From: Serendipita indica DSM 11827
Taxonomy: Eukaryota > Basidiomycota > Agaricomycetes > Sebacinales > Serendipitaceae
Direction of reading: 5' to 3'
DNA: 64,000 nt
Assembly: GCA_910890315.1 (NCBI GenBank)
Contig: CAJVGD010000012.1
Location: 868,001-932,000, forward strand
Part shown: piece after piece, positions 22,043 through 33,800 of the stretch
Numbering within the stretch: the first letter of the stretch is position 1
How the letters are laid out: each line of letters opens with the position of its first letter
The notes under the pieces: generated by a model
Told to the model about the DNA's origin: nothing
The model's input: the letters and a program-made list of their open reading frames with translations, nothing else
Database searches by the model: none
Translations under genes and position numbers: made by a program

Positions 22043-25000
22043 ATGGCCCCCACAAAGCGAAAGCGTGACGAAGAACAAAAAGACGTCGAGATGGAGTCTG
22101 CATCATCCGCTTCAGAGGCAGAAACAAACAGCGACGAGGGAGAATTGGTGCTCGCGAGTGAAGACGACGACGACGACGAAAACGAGTTTATTCAACAATC
22201 TATCGCAAAGAGAAACATCAAAGACGGTGCAGAGCTTTTGAAAAAGACGTCGACAGTCAAAGGCAAAGGCAAGGCAAAAAATGAACTCGGAGGAGGCAGC
22301 TTTCAGAGCATGGGTAAGTAATCGTAATAATTTCACGGCTCAAAGTAATGTTTTTAGGGCTACATCCGTCGTTATTACGCGCTCTCACATTGCGAGGCTA
22401 CCGAACACCAACACCTATCCAACGCTCGTCCATCCCAACATTGCTCTCAAATCCTCCTCGTGATTTAGTTGGAATGGCGCGTACCGGTTCAGGCAAGACC
22501 CTAGCATACATGATCCCACTTCTACAGCGACTCGGAGGTCGACATAGCGGTGTCTATGGCGCTCGTGCGCTGATACTGGTTCCTAGCAGGGAACTCGCCG
22601 TTCAGGTACTCAAAGTGGGACGAGAACTTAGTCGAGGATGGCGCGAAGCCGGCGACCAGGAGCACGCGGGCGAACGTGACGAATCTGGTCCCTCTACAAG
22701 TGCCAATGCGCTGCGTTGGGCCCTGGTAGTTGGTGGAGAAGGATTGGATGAACAATTTGAAACCATGGCGAACAATCCCGATGTGTACGTCGAGCCTTTT
22801 CCGATTCTCTCTCTAAACTGACCGACTTCAAGGATAATCGCCACTCCAGGACGTCTTCTCCACCTCTTGGTTGAAATGTCACTCAATCTCAGCACGATAC
22901 AATACCTCGTCTTTGACGAGGCTGATCGGCTCTTTGAGCTCGGTTTCTCCACCCACTTGACAAGCATCCTCGAGAAACTGCCCTCCTCACGACAGACTCT
23001 ACTCTTTTCTGCCACCCTTCCCAAATCTCTCGTCGAGTTTGCTAAAGCCGGTCTTCGAGAGCCAAAGCTCGTTCGACTGGACAGCGAGACGAAGATTAGT
23101 GCCGACCTGCGAATGGCTTTTTGGAGCGTAAGGGAAGGTGAAAAGGACGCAGCTCTTCTCTGTCTCCTACGAGAAGTCATTGGAGTGCCCCTGAAAAAGG
23201 ATCTCGAGCAAAGAGGAGCCGAAAGGGACAAGTCCACAGGGAAAAGGGCCAAAAACTCGACGGCAGGTGCAGGAGCCGCCATCCTCGCACCTCACCAAAC
23301 CATTGTGTTCGTGAGCACACAGCATCACGTCGCATACATCTCCGCCCTCCTCACTCTAGCCGGTTACGCGGTGTCCAGCATCCACGGTACGCTCACCCAA
23401 GCGGCGCGTACATCTGCCCTCGGCCAGTTCCTCGACCATAAAACGTCTGTGCTTGTCACGACAGATGTTGCTGCACGAGGAATCGATATTCCAATCTTGG
23501 AGAATGTCGTCAATTATGACTTTCCCGTCGGCAATCGAGTCTTTGTGCACCGTGTCGGACGAACGGCGAGGATGGGTCGAAAAGGCTGGGCCTGGAGCTT
23601 TGTCGCACGCGACGAGGTTCCTTATGTCCTCGATCTTCAACTTTTCCTAGGTCGGCCGTTGGTCGACAAGGTGTCTTCTCTTACCGAATCTGCCTTTGTG
23701 GATTCGCTTGTTCTTGGACCGTTTCCGCGTGATGCGCTGGACCAGGAAATGGAGTATATCCGTGGGTTGGACGACACCAACTACGAACTGACCACGATGC
23801 GAGGCGTCATGCAGCGTGGTACGAAGATGTATAATCGGACAAAGGGGAAAGCATCCCCTGTCAGCTACTCGCGGGCAAAGGAGTTTATCTCCAATGGCAA
23901 ATGGGGATTCGTCAACAGCGACGCCGTACATCCGGCATGGAAATTGCGGTCTATACGAGAGAGGGGAACGCCAGAGCAAAAGTCTGGGTCAACATTGGTC
24001 GAACCAACCAAGACGCGCGAATCGCTATTAGAAAGCCTCGCTCGCTTCAAGCCCTCGGAGACAGTATTCGAGATTGGAACTAGAGGCAAGACTGCTGGTG
24101 CGCTCCTTATGAAAGAGAGACGACGAGCATTATCGAAAGCTGCAAGTCGTGTGCCACTGCCGTTGGTCAATAGTCACCAAGCCGCGGCTGAATCTAGTGG
24201 GGACGAAGGTGAGGGCGTCCAAGATGTTGAGATGGCGGACGAGAGGGATATAGAGGTGAGACTGTCGATAAAGAATCATCGTAGTGGCTAAACCGTATTC
24301 AGAGTGCTTTTGGTCCGAGCACGACGATGTCAAAAAGCAAAGCATCCAAGCGAACGTCGTTCAAAGACGAAGATTTTTACATGTCACATTACCAAAAGGA
24401 TGCAGACACGGAGCGTGGTTATTCGCTACGCGACGGCGCATCGTTTGCAGAGCAGGCTGCCCAGGCCACCTTTGATCTGACGACAGACGTCGGTGCTCAA
24501 GAAGCTGCGAGGCGGCAATCTCAACTCAAGTGGGACAGGAAGAAGAAGAAATTTGTCAAAGGTGATGGTGCGGGTGCGGATAACGTCAAGATGATCAAAA
24601 CCGAAGGGGGCACCAAGCTTCCTGTCACGTACAAAAGCGGCCGATACGACGAGTGGATCAAAGGAAAGGGGAGAGGTCGCGAGATACGTATCGGGGAGAC
24701 GGAGAACCCTAGTGCTACTCGCTCGTCGATGGGGGGAAAGCGCTGGAAGCATTCCAAAGTATCGGATGCGAAGCCACTCGACAAGTTGGCTATCAATTAT
24801 GAGCGAAAGATGCGCGTTATGAAGAAACAGGCGCAAACCTCTGATGCTCAAGATAGAGGGGATGCAAAGGGCAAAGCAAAAGGCAAGCCCGGCAAGGGCC
24901 AGTTGGGAGGGAGGTGGAAGGGCAAGAGTTCCCAAAAGGTCAAAAATGAGCTCAAAACGGTGGACCAAATCCGAAAGCAGCGAAATCTGATACAGAGACG

Positions 25001-25049
25001 CAAGGAGAAGAATGCGCGAGCGTCTCGCAAGGGCAAGGGCAAACGATGA
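22043..25049 (+). CDS. DBP10: ATP-dependent RNA helicase DBP10 (DDX54)
   Basis: Nucleolar DEAD-box helicase needed for 60S ribosome assembly. Four exons (22043-22313, 22358-22784, 22833-24255, 24303-25049) give 955 residues. Motifs in order: Q-motif region GYRTPTPIQRSS, motif I ARTGSGKT, Ia PSRELA, Ib TPGR, II DEAD (VFDEADRLFE), III SAT, IV IVFVSTQHH, V TTDVAARGIDIP, VI HRVGRTAR. The C-terminal DBP10CT domain is clear (FYMSHYQKDADTERGYSL), followed by a Lys/Gly-rich tail (KGKAKGKPGKGQLGGRWKGK) typical of nucleolar proteins. The N-terminus is acidic (SEDDDDDENEF). The first intron splits the codon before GLHPSLLRAL. Two inserts (after PSRELA and before the second RecA lobe) are rich in charged residues. 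The start is the first ATG in frame after a TAG-containing leader. Confidence 0.94.
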
Positions 25050-25313
25050 TTTCGTTTGGACTAGTTAAAGGTTACAATGCGATTAGTCGGACAGCCGATC
25101 CATTGACATGTGAGGGCGTTCTACCTAGGATATATAAGAATCGAGGGCGTAGTCTAAATTGGTTCAATGCCTCAACAATCTCTTAGCAGCAAGTTTAACA
25201 GAATACACTCAAGGCTACGAGAGCGAACTGTTGGTGTATATGAAAGCTGAATGAAAGTAGTCAACATACTCCAGTGATAACTAAAATAATCTCCAAATAA
25301 GTGTGGTGATCAG
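25050..25313. other. Convergent 3-prime spacer
   Basis: Separates the DBP10 and NLR stop codons. AT-rich, with no gene recognised. Confidence 0.4.
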
Positions 25314-28300
25314 TCACCAAAATAGGAGAGAAAACAACCAGGGCGGCTTAGAGCTAGCTATAACATACTTGAGAAGCTTTTTTGCCATGAGAGTATGAGT
25401 GTGGTCTTCCCCAAATACCTGAACCCGTAGTTCTACTGTCTCTTGCAAAAGCTTTGCAGCTTCCTCAAACTGACCGCACGCATACAATGCCAAGGCGAGG
25501 TCGTATGACGCATTAAGAGTTTCTGGGTGCTGTTGTCCCTGAATCTCAAGCTGCAGTAAAAATACTTCTCTCCACATTTTTTCCGCTTCGACCCACTGAC
25601 GGCTATTATAGAGCATTACGGCGAGGTTTTTCATTGCCCTAACGGTGTCACTATGCGTCTGGCCGAGGATTTCGAGTCGCAGAGTGAGTACCTCTCTCCA
25701 CATCTTTTCTGCCTCATCCCACCGGCCGAGGCCATAAAGTGTCAGAGCGAGGCTATCCATTGTATCAATGGTGTCAATATGTCTTGGACCAAGGCTTTCG
25801 AGCCGCAGCGCGAGTATTTCTCTCCATATCTTTCCCGCCTCGTCCAACTGACCACGCTTGTGTAGAGTGCTTGCGATCCTGCTCATTACCCTTATTGTAG
25901 CTCGATGCTGTCCTCCGAGGATTTCGAGCCGCAGCGCAAGTACCTCCTTCCATATCTTCTCCGCCTCATCCCACTGACCGTAGCTATAAATTGTCAGAGC
26001 GAGGCTGTCCATTGTAGCAATGGTATCGATATGCATTTTCCCGAGGATTTCGAGCCGCAGTCCGAGTGTTTCTCTCCATATCCTCTCCGCCTCGTCCAAC
26101 TGACCACGATTGTGTAGAGTACGTGCGAGGCTTTCCATTGCCTTGATCGTGTCAATGTGTTGGCCCCCGACGATCTCGAGCGTTAGAGCAAGGATTTTTC
26201 GCTTTATCTTCTCTGCCTCCTCCAACTGACCATGATCGTGTAGGATGCCTGCTAGGTTGCGCATTGCCGAAATGGTGTGAGTATGTCGTGGTCCAAGGAT
26301 ATCAAGTCGCAGAGTCATGACCTTTCTCTGCAGTTTTTCAGCCTCGTCCAATTGACCACGGTCATATAAGGTAAGAGCCAAGTTGTTCATCGCCCATATA
26401 GTATCCAGGTGTCGCTCTCCAAGAATCTCGAGCTGCAGAGCGAGGACATCCCTCTGCAATCTTTCAGACTCGTCCGACTGGCCACGGTCAGATAAGGTGA
26501 GAGCAAGGTTGTGCATTTCCAGAATGACGTCCGGATGCCGTTGTCCAAGGATCTTAAACGACAGTGAAAGTATATCTCGCTGCATCTTCTCCGCCTCATC
26601 CAGATGCCCACGTTTACTGAGAGTGCGTGCAAGATTGGACTTCGCCAACATTGTGTCTGGGTGCTGTTGTCCCATAATCTCGAGCCGCAGAGCGAGAATA
26701 TCTCTCTGCATCTTTTCAGCCTCGTTCAACTGACCACGGTCATATAAGGTGAGAGCGAAGTTGTTCATTGCCCATATGGTATCCAGGTGTCGCTCTCCAA
26801 GGATCTCCAGCCGCAGAGCGAGGACATCCTTCTGCATTTTTTCTGCCTCGTCCAACTGACCGCGGTCATACAAGGTGAGAGCGAGGCTATGCATTGCCGA
26901 TATGGTGTCTGGGTGTTGTCGTCCAAAGTTCTCCAGGGTCAGAGCATACGACTCTCGCAGCAATCTTTCCGCCTCCTCCATCTGACCACGGTCACGAAGG
27001 ATTGAACCAAGGTTGCTCATTGCCCACGTAGTGGCTGGATCCGACCGTCTGAAGATTTTGCGCGTCAGCTCGAGTGCACTTCTTCCTACTCCTTCTGCCT
27101 CCTCCAGGTGACCCATGCTTCGCAGGTTCCAGGCCATTTCGCGCAGCAGCCATGGCAACGATCCCGGCGATCGCCTTTGAGCGGATTGCAGCTGGGAGCG
27201 TGCAGACTCCAATAGGTCATGACACGCCTTCCAATCACCCAATGAGTCATAGAATGAACGGAACGCCAACGCGTGGGTGAGGTACTCCGTTTGCACAGAT
27301 CGAGGGACTTTGTTTGCGTGCGCGTGTATTTGCCAATTCAGGGCGTTGCCACCCTCCGATGGCCAGATTGCTCCAAGTATGAGTTGTGTGGCCATGCGTT
27401 CGAAGTAGCGATTTTGTGCTTTATCAAGTCGATCCTTGATATACATCTGGAGCAGGGGGTGGATGTTGTAGAATAAGCCATCAGCCGAAACGTCGATAAA
27501 CGACGCGCGTGAGGCTGGGCCGACGATCTCCTGGAAGGTAATTTCATCCCAGGTCCAACCCAGGATTTTTCTGAGGCCTGAAATGAATCTTTTGTCACTT
27601 CCCGGCGGAGATATTTCGTCCAACACTGTGTACGCAGTGAAGCTAGATGCTATCGACCGCTCGAACAGAGCGACTGGGATGAGGGAATGGTGAAGGAAGG
27701 CCAATAATTTCATAAATTCCTGCGTCCTTGCCGGTAATTGATGAAAGGATAGGTCGAAAGCGGCGTATGTCGATGATGTGTATTCAGTGCCACTTTCTGG
27801 GTTCTTCCGCAGAAGTCGGGCTCGATGATCTCGGAACGTGTCTAGGTACGTATCAAGGCGCCGCGTCTTGCGAATATACGTTCCGGCTTGAGTAATTGTG
27901 AGTGCCAGCATTCCTAGCTCCTTCACAATCTCGAGAGATTTGGTACTGGGTATAGGTGCGACGTGGGCAAGTGTATGAAGAAGGTTCACGGCCTCACTTT
28001 CCTCAAGATCACCCACAGGAACTGCACCGTCTGGAGCGTAGCCCACACATTCCTGATTCCGAGTAGTGATTATAATCGCCCCATCAAGGGAACTAGGAAG
28101 GTAGGGAGCGAGATTAAGGTCTGGTGAATCGGCGTTGTCGAGGAAGAGTAGCCATCCTTTCTCGTTGCGGTCGAGGTGGGCAACAGCGTCCTTCCACGAC
28201 ATTTTACTGTACTCCGGGCCCAAGGAACGAATCGACCACTCCATGTCTGCCTCTAATTGGGCTTGATTGGAAGCGTCAACGACAATCACTCGACTAAACC

Positions 28301-29778
28301 TAGCAGAAACCTCAGATATTTCCTTTTTGCACACGCTTCGTACCTGCCCTCATTCTGCCTTATCCAGTTTGTTGCCAGCTGAGTCTTCCCCGCTCCTCCA
28401 AGTCCGTGAAGGATGCACCGTGGTTGGCGCTGTTTACGATCTTTTGGGAGGAGCCTCAGTGTGATAAGGGATTGGATTTTTATTCTTTCGATGTAGCTTG
28501 TTGACGCTGGTGGCAGCGGTTTCTGTTGCACGACGCCTCGCTGGGTGAAGTTCCCTTTCGCAGCTCCTGAGTATTGGTTAGCCATGTAGAGAAGATAAAT
28601 AGATTACAAACTGCGAGAGTCATCTTCTCTTCCCCATTTCTCGCGGATAGCGTCAAGGGCACTGTCAACGTGATCCTTGAGATGGTAGAGAACCGTTCGA
28701 TAGTTATCACTTTCTTTATCCGGAAATTTGACCAGGTCGTCATGATTAGCATGGAGAACAATTGTCGTCGCCTCGCGGTCGCCAGCTATCATGGCTGAAT
28801 GATATGGAACGTTCTTTCCGTTGGTTTAGATAGACACCCGTGAGTAGAAATACACTCACCAGTCCTCCTTGATTCCATAGGTCGAGTGTCGTATATTCTT
28901 CGTAGAAGAATATGGTATTAATTTTCTCGCCTGCGGCGACATAGAGTCTCTGTATATTCTCGAGTTCGGGGGAGTGAGACGCAATATCTTTGAGGATAAC
29001 TTCCGTCGTTTCCATATGCCCTGATACCCAGCGGTTGATGTCGATGAGGGGGGTGATTTCAACGCCAGAGTGTGGTGTCCCAAAGAATAAGACTCCATGA
29101 GTGGATACCAGGATGTCCCTGAGACCGTTGGTTGCTTCCAAACGTTGGTTGTTGCACAGAACCAGGGCCTATGCGAGTATTACTATCCGGTTTCTTATCT
29201 AATCAAGCGACAAACCAATTTGAGAATAATGCCTCCCAAGTTATGCGCGGTAAAGATGATTGGACGCTCGTTATTATTCAGCGTGGACCAAGTCCTAAAC
29301 TATTCACTCACTCGAGGAACACGCTGGCGCTCTCGCGAAAGAGCCTTGACAAAGCTCTCGGCGTGCCGATGTATTGTCTGGGTGGAAACAAATTCTTGAC
29401 TATGAGTTTCCGCGTCGTAACCGTATGTCAGAACTCGGGCGTTGGGTAAGTCCGACGGCAAGAGGTCACGCAACCACAGCACCCCTTGATCTGTCATCCA
29501 TGTCTTCTCCCTATGTCCATTTATACCATGAATGGCTACAATACTGCCCAGACGCGTTTAGCTGCGAATGCGTGTCGGAAATGAGCGACATACTCAACAA
29601 CAGGATCGGTTCCAGAGACAATTTCCAGAAACCCAAGGTCATCTATCTTCGAATAAGGCTTTTGACCCGATTGCTTGTTTCTCTCTGGATTGGTCGGTGA
29701 TGTAGATGTGTCTATGTACCCCGAAGACGATTGGAAGAGTCCCAAGGTGCTCTTCAAGCGCGACCAGAGACCTAACAT
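25314..29778 (-). CDS. NLR/STAND protein: alpha/beta-hydrolase, NB-ARC, TPR
   Basis: Fungal NOD-like receptor, likely a cytosolic sensor for non-self or incompatibility. Seven exons (29778-29595, 29544-29312, 29266-29216, 29168-28860, 28813-28612, 28566-28344, 28299-25314) sum to 1,395 residues. N-terminal third: SERAC1/SesB-like hydrolase (IVAIHGINGHREKTW, WLRDLLPSDLPNARVLTYGY, GVLFFGTPHSG). The nucleophile elbow reads HNLGG instead of HSLGG, so the catalytic Ser is replaced by Asn. Middle: NTPase with P-loop GLGGAGKTQLA, Walker B WLLFLDNAD, TTRNQE and GMLALTITQAG. C-terminal half: about 14 TPR units of 42 residues, of the kinesin-light-chain-like type (ALTLYDRGQLDEAEK). Domain order and the first six introns are typical of the large Agaricomycete family. 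Effector activity is probably non-enzymatic or absent; ligand unknown. Confidence 0.9.
25440..27090 (-). repeat. 126-base tandem repeat coding the TPR array
   Basis: About 14 head-to-tail units of 126 bases (42 codons) lie within the last NLR exon. Each begins near [P/L/I]DTI-x-AM and ends LGxxH. Units with the core LDTIWAMNN-x-ALTLYDRGQL occur twice almost unchanged (the third and sixth units), showing recent internal duplication or gene conversion. It is coding, not satellite DNA. Confidence 0.85.
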
Positions 29779-30860
29779 GTCTCAGGACGAGCAAAATAGT
29801 ATGTCACAAGGCTTGTTTTTTTTTTTCAACGACACGGTGCTATCCTGGTGAAGAGGAGAATAACAGGCCGAGACAACGTGTCTGCCGTGCCACTCTGAAT
29901 AAGCTGATAAGGAAGATGAATGAGTCGACCGTACATTTGATTCTTCCATGAATAACCGGGGTATAAAGGGTCGAAGCATTCTGGAGATATCTGCAGCAGA
30001 CTTTCTTTGCTACCTGGGTAACTGTAGATCAGAATTTGCTTATGCGAAACGTGGGTGAGAACGAGACTCGCCTTACCGTGATAGAAAGGTGCTAAAGAGG
30101 AAATCCTAGATTCGGATACAAGTCGTGAGGAGAAGTTGAGCTCTGTTGTTTGCCAACAGTAAGAGTATGAAATGAAGATTTGGAACTCTTGATGTAAGGG
30201 AGTCGGCTGAAATTGAGCATTCGGTGGTTAGGGCTTTCCAAGTGGTGCCAGGCGTCTCCAAGTATCTTATCGACTGACTCTTGACATAGTTGCTGTATTG
30301 ACTTTGATACGCGGTAACATTGATCGCAGTAAGCGAAAACTGGGCTAGCATCCCAGAGGGCTCTGTTGCTTCGAATCAGAAGGGTTACCTGAGCAGCCAC
30401 GTACGCGTGAGCGAATTCCCTTGACCCTAAAGATTCCTGATTATGTCCGTTAGAATGTCGAAGTGGGCTCATTAATGGACAATGGCCATTAATAAATAGG
30501 CAGCTGATCTCCGTTGCCCAAAATACACCTTTTATGGATTCTCCACGAAGAATCTGTTCGTTCCTTTAGACCTCCACGACAATTTCGGTGGGTCTGTGAT
30601 CGTGTGGGTTCAGCATTCAAATCCCAGTCACCATGTGCACCCTCGAATTGATACGGAGTTCTGGCGCCGACTGTCCCACAAGGTCCTCAGCATGATCCTC
30701 ATTGAAAGCTGTGCACAATCTTGTGCAGTCCCTGAATGCCGAAAGTCCAAGTTACAACTTGGACCTTGCCGCGGTCTCCTGTTCCTCCGGCATAAGCAAG
30801 ACCTTTTAATATCATCTAAAAAGAGCGTCTGGCACGTCTCTCGTGCTAAACACGACCGCC
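29779..30860. other. Spacer upstream of NLR and ABC genes
   Basis: 1.08 kb holding the divergent 5-prime regions of the NLR (-) and the ABC transporter (+). A minus-strand frame of 126 codons (30472-30092) starts with ATG but shows no family motif. A TATAAAG at 29962 on the plus strand has no gene behind it. A poly-T run lies near 29817-29827. Nothing else was recognised. Confidence 0.4.
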
Positions 30861-33800
30861 ATGTTCGAGCCGACTGCGAGTGGCGTCGCCGACGAGGTCA
30901 GTATTGTCATGTTGAGGCAATGGACGCACTCTAACGACACCTTGACAGTCACTGGTTGTAGACTCTATCTGGCTGCGTGCCCCCCTGCTTGCCCTCGTCG
31001 TTATCTTTACCGTTCGCAAGAGAGTCCCCGGGCTTCCGGAGCCATTAAAACGCTTTGTCAGGCCATTCAAACCATTTTTAAAACCTTATGAAGCAGAAGA
31101 GCGTCTGAGAAAAGACAAAACATCGTCTACTCCACCAATTGTTGTAGTGTCGAAACCAGCGTCTAAAGCGCCGGGTCGAAACTTTGCCCTAGCGGCGTTA
31201 GGCCTCCTCGAAACGCTTTCATGGTTCTCTATTTGTGCATACAAGCTCGTATCCAACACCGTAGACGATCACCCATCGTCACCAAACACAGAGTTTTGGA
31301 ATGCCGCAATCTTCAGTCTTACGTGGCTCTATGCGACTCTCAAGCCAGCAATCCGACCAAAGGTCAAACCCCACTACGACCTTTTCACCATCTACCTTAT
31401 CTCCTTGGTAGTCGCGTTGCTCGAAGCTGGTGGATATGTCTACCTATCCTATGTCTACCAGCTTCCATTCTTCCGCGACATGGCCTTTATCACCTTTTCC
31501 TCTCTCAATATCCTCGTCCTTTTCACCGTCCTTGTCATCACTCTGAGAACGAGGTTGGCAGTGCCGGTCGAAGGAAGCGTCATCTCCCCGGCTGATATTG
31601 GTACGAATATCTCCCCCGAGGACTACACTACTCTTTGGAACTGGATAACATTCGCTTGGGTGACACCAATCACTCAAAGGAACATCCAAAAGGAGGAAGA
31701 CGTGTGGAAGCTCTCTCCGCTCATGGCCACCCGAGCTATCTACTCAAAATATGTGGAGACAGGCAGGCTTTTCGTCCTTCCAGACGGCAAGATTACCCCT
31801 GGCGCCTTCTTTTGGCACTACTGGGCGTGCAACTCTCTCGACTTTATCCTCGAATTTGGACTCTCCTTTGTGTCCCTCACCCTAGAGTTTGCTGGTCCCC
31901 TCTTCCTCAAACTCATCCTTGACAGCATTAGCAAGCTTCCTACGGCCGTCACTGAAGTTGAGACCCGCAAGCTCCGTGCAGAGGCGCTCCTATATGCGTT
32001 CAGTCTCCTAGCGTGCAACGTACTCAAAGCTGGAACGGACATGCACCATCTTTTCTACGGCCGTCGTGGTGCCAATCGTGCGAGAAACCAGATCATGATG
32101 GCCATTTATGAGAAAGCGCTTCGTAGGAGGGAGGTCATGGCCACACCGACCACTGCCACTAAGCAGTCAGATGGCGACGGCGCCGACAGGGCTAGTGGAA
32201 CAAGGACACCAGCTTCTGCCAACGGCACGGCACAGACATCCCTCAGTGAAGAGGATAAGAAGAAGCAAAAGGCCGAACAGGAAGAAGAGGAAAAGAAAAA
32301 GGCTGCGGCAGAGGCAGCAGATCTTGGCAAGATTGTCAACCTAATGAGTACGGACACCAGAACAGTGGAGTCGATGATCTACATGTGTTATTGGTTCTAT
32401 GTGAGTAACTCTTCCAGAGGCGAGATCAAAGCTAAACCACGACAGAATGCACCTTTTCAATTGGTTCTAGCCACTCTATTCCTCTACAAGTGAGTGCTCA
32501 CCGGTGCAAAGGCTGTCTTTGCTAACGGCATGTAGGCTCCTTGGATGGTCCGCTTTTGCAGGCGTGGGGATATTCATTCTGATAGCCCCCGTGAACCATC
32601 TTCTTTCGGGTCGAGCAGTGAAGATTTACGGCGATATTCAGACAGTCAGTGAATTCATTGCACGGAAGATTGTTAAAACTCACGGTGCTTTGCAGGCAAG
32701 GGACAAGAAGATGTCTGTTCTCAACGAAATGATTTCAGAGATCAAATTCATCAAGTTCCTAGCAAATGAGGATCGCTGGATGAAACGTGCATTGGATGCC
32801 CGTGCCAAGGAGCTGAGGCTTGTCTTGCAAAGTACGTTCTATCTGCTCTGGAGATCATTTCTAAGTTCTGTAGGCGGCTATGTGGATATCGGGTTTAATT
32901 TCATCTGGGGTATCGCTCCTATCGGCGTGTCTATTCTCGCCTTCTGGGCATACATCTGGAGTGGACATCGCCTATCCGTATCAACTGCATTTACCGCCGT
33001 CCAACTATTCTCCATGCTGTCACAGTGAGTATGTTAGATGCTGCTATGCGTTGTCTGATCTTTACTAGACCCCTTGGCGTACTCCCTATGGTCATTGTCC
33101 GCTATCTCAAAGTCAAAGTTTCAGTTGGACGCATTGCAACGTACCTCAGTGAACCCGAGGTCGATCCAGAAGTCTCCTCGTTCAAGCAGGAAGACGCCAG
33201 TGGCAGACGCGAAGGCACAGATCAAACTCTAGTAGGAGAGAGTCGACTCGGCATTCAGAATGGTTACTTCCTCTGGAGCAAGCCAGAGGAGCCTAAACTC
33301 GATGCAAAGCCAGCTGCACCCAAGAAACCTTGGTGGAAGCGACGGTTTTGGGTCAAGGCTGCTCCTGAAGAACCCCTGCCTTCAACAGAGACTGGTCAAT
33401 TGACAAATCCACTTGTACCGCCAGTTAATCCCATCGAAGAAGCAGAAACCGTAGACCACTCCACGTTGGCCAGTGGGGCTGTTACTCCAGCTGCTGCGAG
33501 TCCCACTGCTGACAGACGCTTCGAGCTCCGGGATATCAATGTAATTTTCCCTTCTGGACAACTGTCTCTCGTCACTGGCCCTACGGCCTCTGGGAAAACG
33601 GCCCTCCTTCGAGCACTCTTGGGCGAAATGTACATCATCCCGCCACCTTCAGAGCTCAAGCCATCTACTCAACTTCTCCTCCCAAAGCTCCCTACCATTG
33701 TCGATCCAAAGACTGGCTTGCGCGAATACATCTCATACGCTGCGCAAACACCGTGGTTGGAGCACCTAACTATTAAACAGAACATCCTTTTTGGCAGCGA

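Noticed and set aside
25653-27005. Plus-strand open frames across the NLR TPR array
   Set aside because: They recur with the 126-base period because they are antisense shadows of the TPR repeats.
25440-27090. Regularly spaced repeats that could suggest a CRISPR-like or satellite array
   Set aside because: Units are directly adjacent, codon-length (126 bases) and encode TPR helices in a eukaryotic gene.
29962-29968. TATAAAG on the plus strand
   Set aside because: No gene starts downstream on that strand within a usual distance.
30092-30472. Minus-strand frame of 126 codons upstream of the NLR
   Set aside because: Starts with ATG but has no motif, no splice support and unremarkable composition.
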